Assembly (NCBI GenBank): GCA_009760855.2
Contig: WPIO01000032.1
Span: 3,768,501-3,832,500, forward strand
DNA: 64,000 nt
Source: Cristatella mucedo
Lineage: Eukaryota; Bryozoa; Phylactolaemata; Cristatellidae
Reading direction: 5' to 3'
Shown here: positions 34,861-45,228 of the stretch, one piece after another
How positions within the stretch are numbered: the stretch's first letter is position 1
Layout of the letters: each line of letters opens with the position of its first letter
Notes under the pieces: generated by a model
Seen by the model: only the letters and a program-made list of their open reading frames with translations
Told to the model about the DNA's origin: nothing
Databases searched by the model: none
Translations under genes and position numbers: made by a program

Positions 34861-35134
34861 CAATGACATTTAAATAGGGGGAGCCTAGCTTCTTTAAAGA
34901 CCGTCTTTAGAATTGTTCTCGATGTGGTTTTTGCTTTATACTGGCAACCAGGGAATATCCTTAAGCAGTGGTGCAGCCCCTCCTCCCCCCATGCTCCCCT
35001 CAAACAAGCCAGGCTGTTCAGTTGTGCAAGATGTGTAGTAGTTCAAGGGTTTTTTGTGGGAGCACATTGCGAAGTGACTTTTAGCAGTCAATACTGCAAG
35101 TTGTAGGATTCTTAGCTCTAGACAAAATCTTATG

Positions 35135-35285
35135 TTGTGCGGGCCTTCAGTTCGCATGCACCGACTGTCTGGAACTCAGTGTTGGCCTCTGCCACCACCT
35201 GCACTGACTTTGCATCATTTCAAGTATCAGCTGCAGGTGAATCTGGCAAGTATCAGCTGCAGGTGAATCTGGTTTAATCAGCTTT
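35135..35285 (+). mobile_element. LINE (family C) C-terminal fragment with 26-bp duplication
   Basis: APTVWNSVLASATTCTDFAS in one frame corresponds to the 'PRLWNSLP...S.TFK' region of L2/CR1-like ORF2. It ends in a perfect tandem duplication of a 26-base unit at 35221-35246 and 35247-35272. The LINE appears to resume after the SINE B insertion and ends with a diverged family A/C hairpin at about 35655-35700. Confidence 0.6.
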
Positions 35286-35289
35286 CCCG

Positions 35290-35467
35290 GTGAGCCATGA
35301 TGGCACACTAGGTAAGGTGGTTGTCTTTCATGACCTCGGTCCCGAGGTCGTGGGTTCGAACTCTGCGGTGGGCGATCCTGTATTGCAGCTACATGTGGTG
35401 GTGGTGATAGCCTTAAAGGCTCTTCTGTCGCTATACAAAAGAGGCTGTTGAATCAGCTAATATTTTT
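35290..35467 (+). mobile_element. SINE B copy, full length, plus strand
   Basis: The only complete plus-strand copy. It reads GAGCCATGATGGCACACTAG, GTAAGGTGG (A box region), CCGAGGTCGTGGGTTCGAAC (B box), GTGGTGATAGCC, TTAAAGGCTCTTCTG, then CGCTATACAAAAGAGGC and an AATATTTTT end. It splits a LINE family C fragment. The CGCTATACAAAA string also occurs in the LINE B 3' end, a possible hint of which LINE mobilises it. Confidence 0.9.
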
Positions 35468-35469
35468 CC

Positions 35470-36640
35470 CCATCGACCTGTGCACGTTGTTGTATATTTA
35501 AAGTTTTTCTTTAAGAGATTCGGTTTTTATAGGCTGTTATGCAAATGGCTTATTGTGGGTCTTTGTGGTTTGTCCTTCGTGTGCAGGCACCTGCTTACAC
35601 CATGCCTGCTTCTTGCGGATGTTACCACCAAACATTTGGTGATGCTTAATACGCAGCATCTGAAAAGTGCCTAGAGAGAGATTCAGTTCAGTGAGAGCAT
35701 TAGGGCATGAACCATGTGATGTGCCTGATAGTGTACTCTCCGAATGCCATATCCATAGCCGAGATAGCTAAAAGGCCCCGAGATTGAGCTTGCAATCAAA
35801 GGTGACACTCGGATTTTTAGCCGATATCTTATTATCTCTTATTCGGATTTTAAAGCTTAGAACCCTAGCTGTACATTTTTGTGCCGGTCAATGTAAGTCA
35901 AATTTATCCATGACAGCCATTACTGAATATCTAGCCGTTGTAGTATTCACCAAGAGCTTGATTTGTGAAAGAAGTTGATGCATTTGCCATGGACCGCAAT
36001 TTAGCATCCTTGTAGTGTCTTGCAAAAGAAGAAGGTTACCAGGAGAATTAATTACTAGACTAACTAGACCAAACGCTATGGTTGCCTGGATGCTGAGTGT
36101 GAGCCTCATACCAATCGCATAAAGGTCGTGTTCATCAGACCAACAGCCCTATACGGTGTGTATAGGCTATTTGTCATCGGTATCCTATGCTGGTAGCTTG
36201 TCTAGAACCAAAGTAATGGTGTTTCCCCATTGGTGGTTAGCCTGATGGCATTCTGAACATGGCTAGCAGCAGATTCGGTTATATGGTGGTGCTTTAATTC
36301 GGCTGGAAACTTCTTATAGGCCGTTTTAGCAGTACGCTCGAACACCTAACTTCTTAGCATGATTAATTACCAGTATCTGTAGTTTGTGTAGAGAAAATGG
36401 CTCTGGATGATGATTAGTCTGACCTTAAGGGTTAGTGTAAGCCAGACATATTTCTAGCCAAGATAAAACTCGGGCTGGGCTCGATGAAATGTTTGTGCCA
36501 TTTGGTTTCGAGCACTCCATGACCTGTACACACATGTATCGTATATTGCAAGCTATTTTTATTGTGATCCTGCGAGCCTTCTTGTTTATAAGCTATTACT
36601 GAATCAACACAGTTCCATTTGTTCCATGTCATTGTTTTGC
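35470..36640 (+). other. Intron sequence before the last phosphonatase exon
   Basis: Apart from the LINE tail at about 35655-35700 I see no exon or repeat. Open frames are short and without recognisable content. Confidence 0.4.
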
Positions 36641-36645
36641 AACAG

Positions 36646-36909
36646 GTTGACGACACAGCATTCGGCGTGATGGAGGCTCTTGAGGCTGGCTGCTGGGGAG
36701 TCGGCGTAGCTCGTTGTAGCAATTACATGGAAATCGACAGCCTTGAACACGAGGCTTCGCTGAGCAATGACGTGATCGAGCAACGTCTGCGCAAATCACG
36801 AGAGGTTCTTACTAACTCAGGTTCGCATTACGTGGCCGACAGCCTTGCAAACCTTGCCGATATTATTGCCGACATAGACATGTGCCTTTTACGAGGAGAG
36901 CGACTCTAA
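36646..36909 (+). CDS. phnX: Phosphonatase terminal exon d
   Basis: Acceptor TTTTGCAACAG at 36635-36645. The 87 codons run clean to TAA. They open VDDTAFGVMEALEAGCWGVG (family 'VKV.DT..G..EGL.AG.WTVGV'), where the Asp pair supplies the Mg-binding carboxylate of HAD motif IV. SNYMEIDSLEHEASLS, the helical RLRKSREVL and SGSHYVADSLANL ('AHYV.D....L') follow. The intron before it (34524-36645) holds LINE B/C fragments and a SINE B. Conservation of this exon contrasts with exon c. Confidence 0.85.
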   Translation, partial: VDDTAFGVMEALEAGCWGVGVARCSNYMEIDSLEHEASLSNDVIEQRLRKSREVLTNSGSHYVADSLANLADIIADIDMCLLRGERL

Positions 36910-37224
36910 AGAGTGCGATGGTGCTCGACCTAATAGTTATATGTGAGCAACATTTTTCCACCGTAACCCAGTGCTTTGATCAAGCCACAGTTTACCTTTG
37001 GAGTCGACCAGTGTTGGCTTAATCTGATGGCTTTAGCCTACAAAACCTCGTGAAACGTCCTTGACATAAAGTGTTTTGATTCAGCATTTACTGCCAACAG
37101 TTCGGTGAACCTTGTGCAATCTGCAATGGGAAGCGAAAGTCTTTTGAAGTATGAAACTTTTTTATTATTGTATACGGAATCGCTGGTGAAAATGTTTGTC
37201 CTTTTGTTATGGAAAATTGCACCG

Positions 37225-37230
37225 AATAAA
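37225..37230 (+). terminator. Candidate phosphonatase polyadenylation signal
   Basis: AATAAA about 315 bases downstream of the stop codon, followed by GT-rich sequence. It is the first canonical signal after the terminal exon. Confidence 0.45.
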
Positions 37231-37687
37231 GTGCCTTTGCATTTGTTATGGAATGTCGGCAAAGTGTCACTGGCCGTACTGGTATATGATTGCGAATACC
37301 TGAGCTTGCGCCTTTTTATGCTGTGTGAAGTCCTAGTTTTCTGTTCGAATGTAATGTTTATGCAAGTATTTTTTAAATTCTACTATTGTGGTCTAGAGAT
37401 CTTTCGTTACGGAAGTGCTTGAAAATCAATAATGCCCGTGTGAGCTACGTTTGGAATCCAGTATTTAGTTGGAGAGCCGTTACCCCTACCTGCTTGCTGC
37501 TAGTTGGCTTGAGTCATGTACCTGTATTCGCAAGTTTCTGACAATCGTATTCTTGATCAAATGATTGGCCCAAAGGTAGAATCTTTCCAAGGCAAACCGT
37601 GATCAAATCAAGTAACGTTGCTAGGCCTCTTCCAAATCACTGCCAGCAGGGCTATGGGCAAGTAATTTAAATCTCATAAAACTGATT

Positions 37688-37772
37688 AATGATAATAATA
37701 ATAATACATTGTTTAGCGCCATCAGAGAACCTAATCTTGTTCTAGGCTATTTACTTTTGCTGTATAGTAAAC
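37688..37772 (-). mobile_element. LINE family A 3' tail fragment
   Basis: GATAATAATAATAATACATTG, GCGCCATCAGAGAACCTAATC, TTGTTCTAGGC: the family A terminus on the minus strand, with hairpin arms partly diverged. The rest of 37.25-38.33 kb is unassigned. Confidence 0.7.
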
Positions 37773-38339
37773 ACGATCATAGGAATATGTGCAACAGTTA
37801 CACTCAAGTCGCAAAAATCGTCGGATGTAGGTAACGAATGAGTTTGTATGGTGCCAAGCATACTGAAGTTGCATGCAGCATGTGAAAATATTTATTGACA
37901 GGCCAAAAACAAGCACTTGTGCTTTTGATATGCATGCGTTTCGTGTGACGTCACTGCACCACGACAGCGTGACCTTCCTTATGCAGCCAGGCATAGAGGC
38001 CTCAATCATTTTGAATTATGTATTCAGCTAAAGCACATTCCACGAAACGCCTGATTTTGACGAAAAAGTTAAGCTACAGATGAGGCCGAGAATTGTATCT
38101 CAGCCGCCTGTCGATATCGCTTCATACTAGTTGGGCCACTGCATCCCCACCATACATGAATTCGTCAACTAAGTACTTTACTGGCCTGGCCGTGTGCTTA
38201 TGTGGTAGTTACATTGCTTCCAATTATAACAACCCCATCAAGCAAAGTATTTCCTGCTTGAAATATATCTATGTTGCTTGACCAATAACCCTTGTGTAAA
38301 GTACTTTTTTAAGAATCCGGTGTGGTGCTGATGCAGCTA

Positions 38340-38512
38340 AAAAAAAGTTAAAATGATAGCTGATTCATCAGCCTCATGAATATAGCGACAGTATGGCCAC
38401 AGCGGTTATCACCAACACTTGCAGTGGGCAATAAAGGATCTCTCACTCGAACCCGTGACTTGGATCGTGAAGATCAACCACCTTGCCCATGGCTTAGACA
38501 CAATACACGACT
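38340..38512 (-). mobile_element. SINE B copy, diverged
   Basis: AGCTGATTCATCAGCCTCAT, ATAGCGACAG, GCAGTGGGCAATAAAGGATC, ACTCGAACCCGTGACTTGG and CTTGCCCATGGCTTAGACAC follow the SINE B order on the minus strand. From 38.52 to 39.78 kb no feature is supportable. Confidence 0.75.
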
Positions 38513-39803
38513 CACAAGCTTGTGGCCTGTATGCATTTAGCACGATAAGTGAGGTTATACAGAATCAAGGTGGGGTGACATCGCACTAAGCACATTCATA
38601 CGAAAAGTATACCTGCTTATTTTTGGATCGTCAATATTTATGTCCACATGATTCGCGAAACTTTAGTGTGCCTGGTTTCCTTGAAAATTCTCTTATTAAG
38701 AGAACGGAGTAGCAAACAATTCATCCGCAGCCGTTCTTCTAGTACTTGCTTGCTGCCGAGTCTATATCTACCCAGACGCCAAGGTTCAAAGAGAATCTTG
38801 GCTCGAGTGTAATCAGTCGCTGGTATGTAAGTGATTACTAGTATTACCCTGATTGCTGTAAGCCCTGCATAGCCCTAGACGAAGCATTGAAAAAATTTTT
38901 GGGCTTTTGGTCATGTACATTAATCACCAACTAAATCAAATTGGACTTTGAAGCTCCGTATCACTGAAAAGCCAAGTATTTGGAGAATTGAGCTTAACTA
39001 ATGGCGAGGTCTCCAATTTTGTGACTTCTAGGGCTCAGTAAAAAGCCAACACGTAGGGGAGTGGCTGTGTAATTTCTGCGAATCTTACAATGGCTGAGAC
39101 GGCAGTTTCAGCTAGCTTCGATGGCAATTAACCTGCTTACGACCTGGCAAGATTATACATCGGTACGCTTAAGATATGAAACCCGTGGAACAGCAGAAAT
39201 CCACCATAGATAACCAGATAGATGTGCCTCTTGCCTCTTTTGAAGGTAAGCATACTACGCATTACCATCTACCGGCAATCGGCATTCTTAAAGCTAAAAG
39301 AAATTTTTAAGAACTAGAAAAAGCTAGGCGAATAGATTTCCGTGAAGTCCAGCTTTCATGTCCATTCATCCAAATAGTCGATCTCCAGCTGCTCTGTCGA
39401 AAATCTGTAGAATCACATAGCAGAAGGTGCCTATAGCATTGTATTGTATGGGCCGCTAGCATTAGTAAATACAATGGGATGCAGTGCCTGCTGCCTATAT
39501 TCAAATTCAAACCAGAGAATATTAATATCCAGTTTCAATTTCCTTGATCCACGTGTAGTTTCTCTAAGAAATCAAATAAGCTGCCAAGCTTCGTTTTAAG
39601 ACCTAAAGCACCCTCGATGTTGCTCTCTCACCTCAAGGCCCCGCCTGTGCACTTATGACTGCTCGACTATGGTTGGTGGCAACCGAGCAAGCGAAGCACC
39701 ATTCCAGGTATCGCGTCGCCGCGGACAACTAGGCTACCGAAACGGCCAAAGCGCTCAGAAAGAACTTGTCAGCAGTAGCCAGTTGATGACTCTTTAGGAT
39801 GCC

Positions 39804-40256
39804 ATGATTTCCAACCTCTACTATCGAGTTCGTCGCTTTACATTCCCATACCCCCAGCTCCGTGAGATCGTTGTCTCTAAGCAATCTCTGACTCTCAGCA
39901 AAGCTCGCGATCTAAATATAGCCTGTACAGCTTACGGAGCATTTACAAAACTCAAGACCTTAAGTACCGTACTTGCTGAAAAGCACACTGGTAAGAAAGA
40001 TTGGCAATTTGCGTGGGCATATTGCCGCGACCGATCTCTTTCACGATTGTTAAAGACTCGTAGGCACGTGACAGATAACAGAGCGGCGTTGCTTCTGCAA
40101 TATGTGCATAGGAAAAGTAGCACTGGTAGATCAGGCCCCTCTCGGGCCGAGCTGGACGGGTTACGTCAAGCTGCTAGGCAGCTCGGCACACTCCCTCGCC
40201 TACCCAGGACCCGCTGTTTCGGGGAAGGTAAAGGTCTGGTCCCTTTCCGGGCTTAA
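39804..40256 (+). CDS. Candidate exon or ORF, unknown basic protein
   Basis: A 150-codon frame from ATG 39804. A good acceptor-like GACTCTTTAG ends at 39797 and a donor-like GGGAAG|GTAAAG lies at about 40229, so it could be an internal exon of roughly 430 bases. Composition is protein-like and basic in the middle (SKARDLNIACTAYGAFTKLK, KDWQFAWAYCRDRSLSRLLK). Alanine/arginine-rich residues follow. There is no motif I recognise and no similarity to the LINE frames here. The opposite strand is broken by stops. Confidence 0.35.
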   Translation: MISNLYYRVRRFTFPYPQLREIVVSKQSLTLSKARDLNIACTAYGAFTKLKTLSTVLAEKHTGKKDWQFAWAYCRDRSLSRLLKTRRHVTDNRAALLLQYVHRKSSTGRSGPSRAELDGLRQAARQLGTLPRLPRTRCFGEGKGLVPFRA

Positions 40257-40623
40257 CTTGACTTTCGTAGACTACGTACATCGCCCGAACGGAGGGGTGA
40301 CCGCATAAAATGAAGCTACATCGATGAAGTTTGCCGACTCAACCGCATCAAACACGATGCACTTGCAACCAATACTTGGTCATAAGTAACAATGTACAAG
40401 GGGTTTTCCTTATTTTAACCCCCAAACTCTATTGGCAGAGAATGGATATCGCCTTATAAGGAAAAGATAATATTGAAACTTCTCACCGGCTTCCAAAAAC
40501 TCTTTTGCTGAAAAAGTCACTGCATTATATGCTTGGCCAGTGATCTGTGCTTTTACTATTGCCTAAGTAGGACTACGAATTATGCCAGCTTCTCCCGGAA
40601 TGACTTCAAATTATTCCTATGCA

Positions 40624-40800
40624 CGCTGGCTCGGCCCAGTGATTAAGGTACTCGCCTCGAACCAAGGTGAATGTGAATGCATTTGAAGACCGAGGCCGTG
40701 GGCTCGAACCCTGCAACATATGTGAACAGCCTCAATAGAGATTGAGTTCTCTTGGGGCGCTATATTAATGAGTTACATTTGTATATTTTGTATATCCTAA
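40624..40800 (+). mobile_element. SINE A copy
   Basis: CGCTGGCTCGGCCCAGTGAT, TAAGGTACTCGCC (A box), GGCCGTGGGCTCGAACCC (B box), AATAGAGATTGAGTTCTCTT then GGGGCGCTATATTAATGAG. The inner hairpin GAGA-TTGAGT-TCTC is perfect here. From 40.80 to 41.90 kb no gene is supportable. A G-run occurs at about 41028. Confidence 0.9.
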
Positions 40801-41900
40801 GCCATTTGACAACCGCATGGCTGTCGTGTGGCAAGTAGTGAGGCTGTGGCTGTGGGTTAATCTCACTTAGCTTGCCCTTCAGCGAAATTACTCACAATGC
40901 GTTGAGGTTTCCTGGTGGCCTTTTATGGCTGCATGGGGATTGATGCACGCGAGCCCAGATCATTGGCATGCTATGAGGCCTTGACTAGGTGAGCTTCACT
41001 CGCAACAGCGACTCGCCGAGTCGACGGGGGGGGGGGAGGAGAGTGGGCATATTAGTTAGGTCTTCCTGACACTGCTCGGTTCCTGTAAAGTTAGCGGGTG
41101 TGCACGCCTACGTAGCCATTGGCGGTAGGTTGGCTGAAGGCCTTGATAAAGCCCTCGGGTCTTGGGCGTTGTCGGGAATTCGCTAAGTAAGAGTAAGGGG
41201 GTGAGTACTCGAAACTGCATGCCGCCAGCAGCGCGACAGCAGCGCCGCCTATTTCCTCTGCTTGCTGTGCTCGAGCTTAACGAGCCGAAAGCAGCTGTGC
41301 TTGTCTGCAAGTTTCCTCCCCCAATTACTTGAATGATAAATAGCTGGAGGGCGGCGATTCTAAGCTCCCAGTTTCATTGCTTTAGCGGCGCCACTGATAG
41401 AGTAATATTGCTAGTAATAATTGAATAGCAGCGCTGGCAATATTAGCGATGCATTTCTTCAGGATTGCCATCGGTCGATAATATAGAGCTGTGCTTGTAA
41501 AGCGAGGGGATTTTGAAAATTATTGAAAAAACTGGTCATTTTACCTCAATGCGCCACAAGGCTTTTGCACCCAGGTACAATGCGGCTAAGTATTCCGACA
41601 CTCTAATGCAATTTTCTAGTGTTAGGACTAGCTGGTAATGTCTATTTAGTGCCTAATAGTGCTGAATTCGATTAATCGTTTAAGCAATTTCGTAGCAGAA
41701 GGGCTCTACAAACGCTATAGGCTCTTCAATCCAAGGGGCCAACGTAGAAGCCAGTGCTGAAATAGCGCGACAGACATGGAATGCTACCTCTTTAGCATTC
41801 CTCTAGATTAGGTAGTTTCTAACGGATGAGACCTGGCGATTCAAGTTAATGGCTTAGCTGACTCGTTTAGCTCCTCATATCACAGCAGAAAATACTGTAG

Positions 41901-41973
<73 letters not shown>

Positions 41974-41997
41974 GAATTATGTCTCTGTCTCTCTCCC

Positions 41998-42047
<50 letters not shown>

Positions 42048-42099
42048 CCTGTCTATATATATATATATATATCTGTCTATATATGTAAATATCTATCTG

Positions 42100-42170
<71 letters not shown>
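41901..42170. repeat. (CT)n then (TA)n compound microsatellite
   Basis: About 70 bases of CT, a short break (TTAGAATTATG), more CT to about 42028, then TA tracts at 42029-42078 and 42100-42170 with CTGTC interruptions. The LSLSL and YIYIYI frames are artefacts. The following 42.18-42.70 kb is unassigned. Confidence 0.97.
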
Positions 42171-42172
<2 letters not shown>

Positions 42173-42710
42173 AGCGCATACTGCGTGCAAGTTGGTACTA
42201 TTACAAAAATGACCAACTGAAAAGTCAGTGCATACATTCAGGACGTCCTACTCAGATTTCTGCAACTCATTGCGTGCATGCCTCCCTGCCTAAGCAATGA
42301 GATCCTTACACGTTGTGCAAAACTCGGCTAGTCTGCCCTGAACGTCACAACGTTCATGCCGTGCAATACCACCTATCTGCTAGGTGCTCTCGCTCCGTAA
42401 TAGGATAGTGGAGCAACTTCAAGATCCTTTTACTCACTTAGGTCCCGTCATTCTCTTCCTACTACCTACCTATATGAAATTTTTATTTGTATTCGGATAT
42501 CCCGCCGCACCACCGCCAGCTCCGCTGGCTCTGATTGCTAAGCTACATTTCTAGCCAACCCCGAATCGTCTAGAGACAGCCCTTTCAGTTCCTATCACCG
42601 AAAGTACGAAACTCTACCGAACGACTTCACGATATCCCTGATTCGATGACGGGTAATGCAAAGTTAAAAATTCAATATTTTCTTGCAGGATTTGCTTCGT
42701 TCATTTCAAT

Positions 42711-43700
42711 AATAATAATAATAATACACTTGATAAAGCGCCCTCAGAGAACTTAATCTCTTTCTAGGCGCTTTAAATTTGCTGCAAAGTGAAATGCAAT
42801 TGAATGGTAAGTAAAATCGTGCTTGAAAAACAAACAAAATGAATAATATGGTTAGGAGTGACATGCACAGGGTCAGCATGCAAATGTGGTTAGTGGCAGC
42901 ATGCACAGTGTCAGCACGCATAAGCGCATACTGGTTTGGTGTAGCGGTTAAGGTGCTCGCCCCGACCAAGGTCTGACTGAGGTCGTGGGGTCGAGCCCCG
43001 AGGCATATGTTAAACGCCTGAGTAGAGATTAAGTTCTCTTGGGGTGCTATATAAATGAATTATATTTAATATATTTATAATAAGGACGAATCACAGGGAC
43101 CCAATAAATGCTGTCCTAAATAGGTGTGTTTTTAAGTTCCTTTTAAATGTGGTCAGGTCAGGGGATGTTCTGACGCAGGTCGGAAGGGAGTTCCAGGCTT
43201 TGGGAGCATACGAATTAAATGCACGGTCTCCAAAGGATTTAAGGTTTGTACGAGGTATTTCTAGTCTGTTGGATTCCGAAAAGCGGGTGGTACGATGCTT
43301 GGCCTGATGGGGTAGTATATCTGAGAGATAGGCTGGAGCCATAGAATGAAGGGACCTAAAAGCGAACGACAAAACCTTGAAGTCAATGCATTGCTTGACT
43401 GGTAGCTAGTGCAGGTATGCGAGAAGTGGAGTAATGTGGCAACTGCGACGCTCACAACAGACAAGTCTGGCTGCAGAGTTTTGCACCAGCTGCAATCGCC
43501 TGATCACACATGCTGGTAGGCCAGTAAGCAGTGAGTAGCAGAAGTCGAGACGAGATGTCACGAATGCATGGACTAACTTAGACGTGGTATCCTTAACTAA
43601 ACAAGCCCGAATTTTAGCAATGTTATGAAGCTGAAAATAGGCGGATTTGACTGTGGAGCTGATATGGTCGTCAATCGTCCTAAATATACTAATGAGCGGC
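42711..43700 (-). mobile_element. LINE family A, best-preserved copy, split by SINE A
   Basis: Minus-strand L2-like LINE. From 43700 downward the frame reads SAYFQLHNIAKIRACL, TSKLVHAFVTSRLDFCYSLL, GLPACVIRRLQLVQNSAARL, then after a frame change APAYLSDILPHQAKHRTTRF, SFGDRAFNSYAPKAWNSLPT and TTFKRNLKTHLF. The 3' UTR follows with the hairpin at about 42740-42770 and the (AAT)n tail at 42711. The 3' UTR is interrupted by a plus-strand SINE A at 42931-43082. The RT catalytic core is missing, so it is 5' truncated. Confidence 0.92.
42931..43082 (+). mobile_element. SINE A nested in LINE family A
   Basis: CTGGTTTGGTGTAGCGGTTA, AGGTGCTCGCCCCGACCAAG, GGGGTCGAGCCCCGAGGC (B box), then AGTAGAGATTAAGTTCTCTT, GGGGTGCTATATAAATGAA and an AT-rich tail. 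The undisturbed LINE sequence at 9.5 kb shows the insertion point, between ...GCACGCATAA(G/A)C(G/A)CAT and AAGGACGAA. No convincing target-site duplication is seen. Confidence 0.92.
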
Positions 43701-43764
43701 AGCATGGGTTACTTAATCACTAATTAGCCTATACGATTCCTTGCCAAACCTGTTTAACGTGCCC

Positions 43765-43806
43765 AACAATAAATTTAGTTCCCACAGAGCGCTATGCAAA
43801 TGCACT
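43765..43806 (+). mobile_element. LINE/SINE 3' tail fragment
   Basis: AAATTTAGTTCCCACAGAGC followed by GCTATGCAAATGC resembles the family C/SINE A terminus. Very short, so the parent is unclear. Confidence 0.4.
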
Positions 43807-43809
43807 TCG

Positions 43810-45200
43810 GTCATTTTTAGGAGATATCTAGAAAATGCGCACCCCAGTTTGTAGAGCCAAGAGCTCAGAGCTGTAGGTGCGTCATTTGGTGCATATTTGT
43901 GACAGGTTAAAAAACTGAGCTCTTACTACATTACAAGAGCTTCCTTACAAAAGTTATAGCTCCCTTTAGGAACCAATCCCGAGCTTGCATCCCGTTGGCG
44001 TACCACTCTAGAAGCCGTTATAGCCCGTCGACAAAACCTCGGTAGCGCCCAATGAAAATCTCTTAGGATCCGTCTCAGAAGCCTCCAGAGGCGTTCTCCA
44101 AACTTTTCCCGCGTTGGCTTCTCCGTTGAAGCCTCGTAGTCTTTGCTCGATCCCTGGGACGGGGTAAGTGGCGGAAGGGGGCCTCGTATCCGACTGCTAA
44201 TGGGCCGGCTAAAGGAGGCCGTTCCGCTGTCGCCGCTTCGGCACGGCCGTCCAGAAAGAGTCAAGCTACAGCCACAACTACTAGGGCCCGACTACAAGGG
44301 CCTGTAAGTCACGAGTCTTCGTCTGCACTGCCCGCATGCCCTATTATCAGCGTTTGTGGCCGCTGCGTACTCTTCAACGTGCCGCCAATTATTCTGGCCC
44401 TTGCGAATGATCACGAATTTCGCCGAAGCTGAGGGCTGCTATGTGGCTGCTGTTGGGGCAACTCAGCAAAGCCGGTCCGAGCCTTTCCGCTCGCTACCAC
44501 TCGAGGCCTTGAAGTCAAAGCTCGGGCCACGAGTCAAGCGAACGCGAAGAAGATTCAAAGTTGAACATTCATATTCGACTTTGAATATGAATTTGATATA
44601 TGAATTCTACGCTAGTTTGCAAGCGTCCAGAGGGAACGTTCGCTAGCGATAGCAAGGCGGTCGGGCGGTACGGTGCGGAAGGTCCAAGGTACCAGCAACC
44701 AGCGAAAATCTATCGACAAGAAGTGAACGTGCCCGCGTCTTCTCTACCAATCAAATAGTGGCAAGAGGGGACTTCCGATCTCGAGGTCGTGAATTTTGGC
44801 GCGACGGCCTGCACTACTGATATTCACGCCATTTCAGAAAATTGCGTTCGCACAAAATTTCCCGAAGTGGCGTCGAACGCCTGCATTTGACTGTAAGCGC
44901 TTGCTGGTGCAAAAGGCCAATTAAGAGACATGAGCAGAAATGTGCGCCTTATTCAGCTCAGTGAGTTTCTCCGGCTGGCAATGACTGATGTATTTCACAA
45001 ACTTCCTGATTGACCATTGCTCAGTTCTTAAAAAGATGTTGTCTCCGAGGTAGCTTGACTTTTTACCGTTACTCCCTGACAAGGTGTATGTCGCTACAGG
45101 AACACCACGAAGGATGCGATCGCCAGGAGCGAACTCCTGCAGCGAACTCCTGCAACCAAATCCACCAGTCGACGCCTGCTTTCATTTCTCGGCTAATAGG
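43810..45200. other. GC-rich stretch with broken coding-like frame
   Basis: At 43970-44166 (+) the frame NPELASRWRTTLEAVIARRQ, then KSLRIRLRSLQRRSPNF, reads with TGA and TAG interruptions and ends at a donor-like GGG|GTAAGT (44167). It may be a dead coding remnant. An inverted-repeat cluster lies at 44553-44591. An ATG frame at 44356-44646 has no recognisable domain. No gene is called. Confidence 0.3.
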
Positions 45201-45203
45201 CTC

Positions 45204-45228
45204 TAATAATAATAATAATAATAATAGG
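45204..45228. repeat. (AAT)n microsatellite
   Basis: Eight or so AAT units flanked by duplicated GGCTAATAGGC. It gives the poly-N stretch in the + frame. The 45.23-47.39 kb stretch beyond shows no supported gene. Confidence 0.9.

Noticed and set aside
41977-42237. YIYIYI/LSLSLS frames
   Set aside because: Microsatellite translation only.
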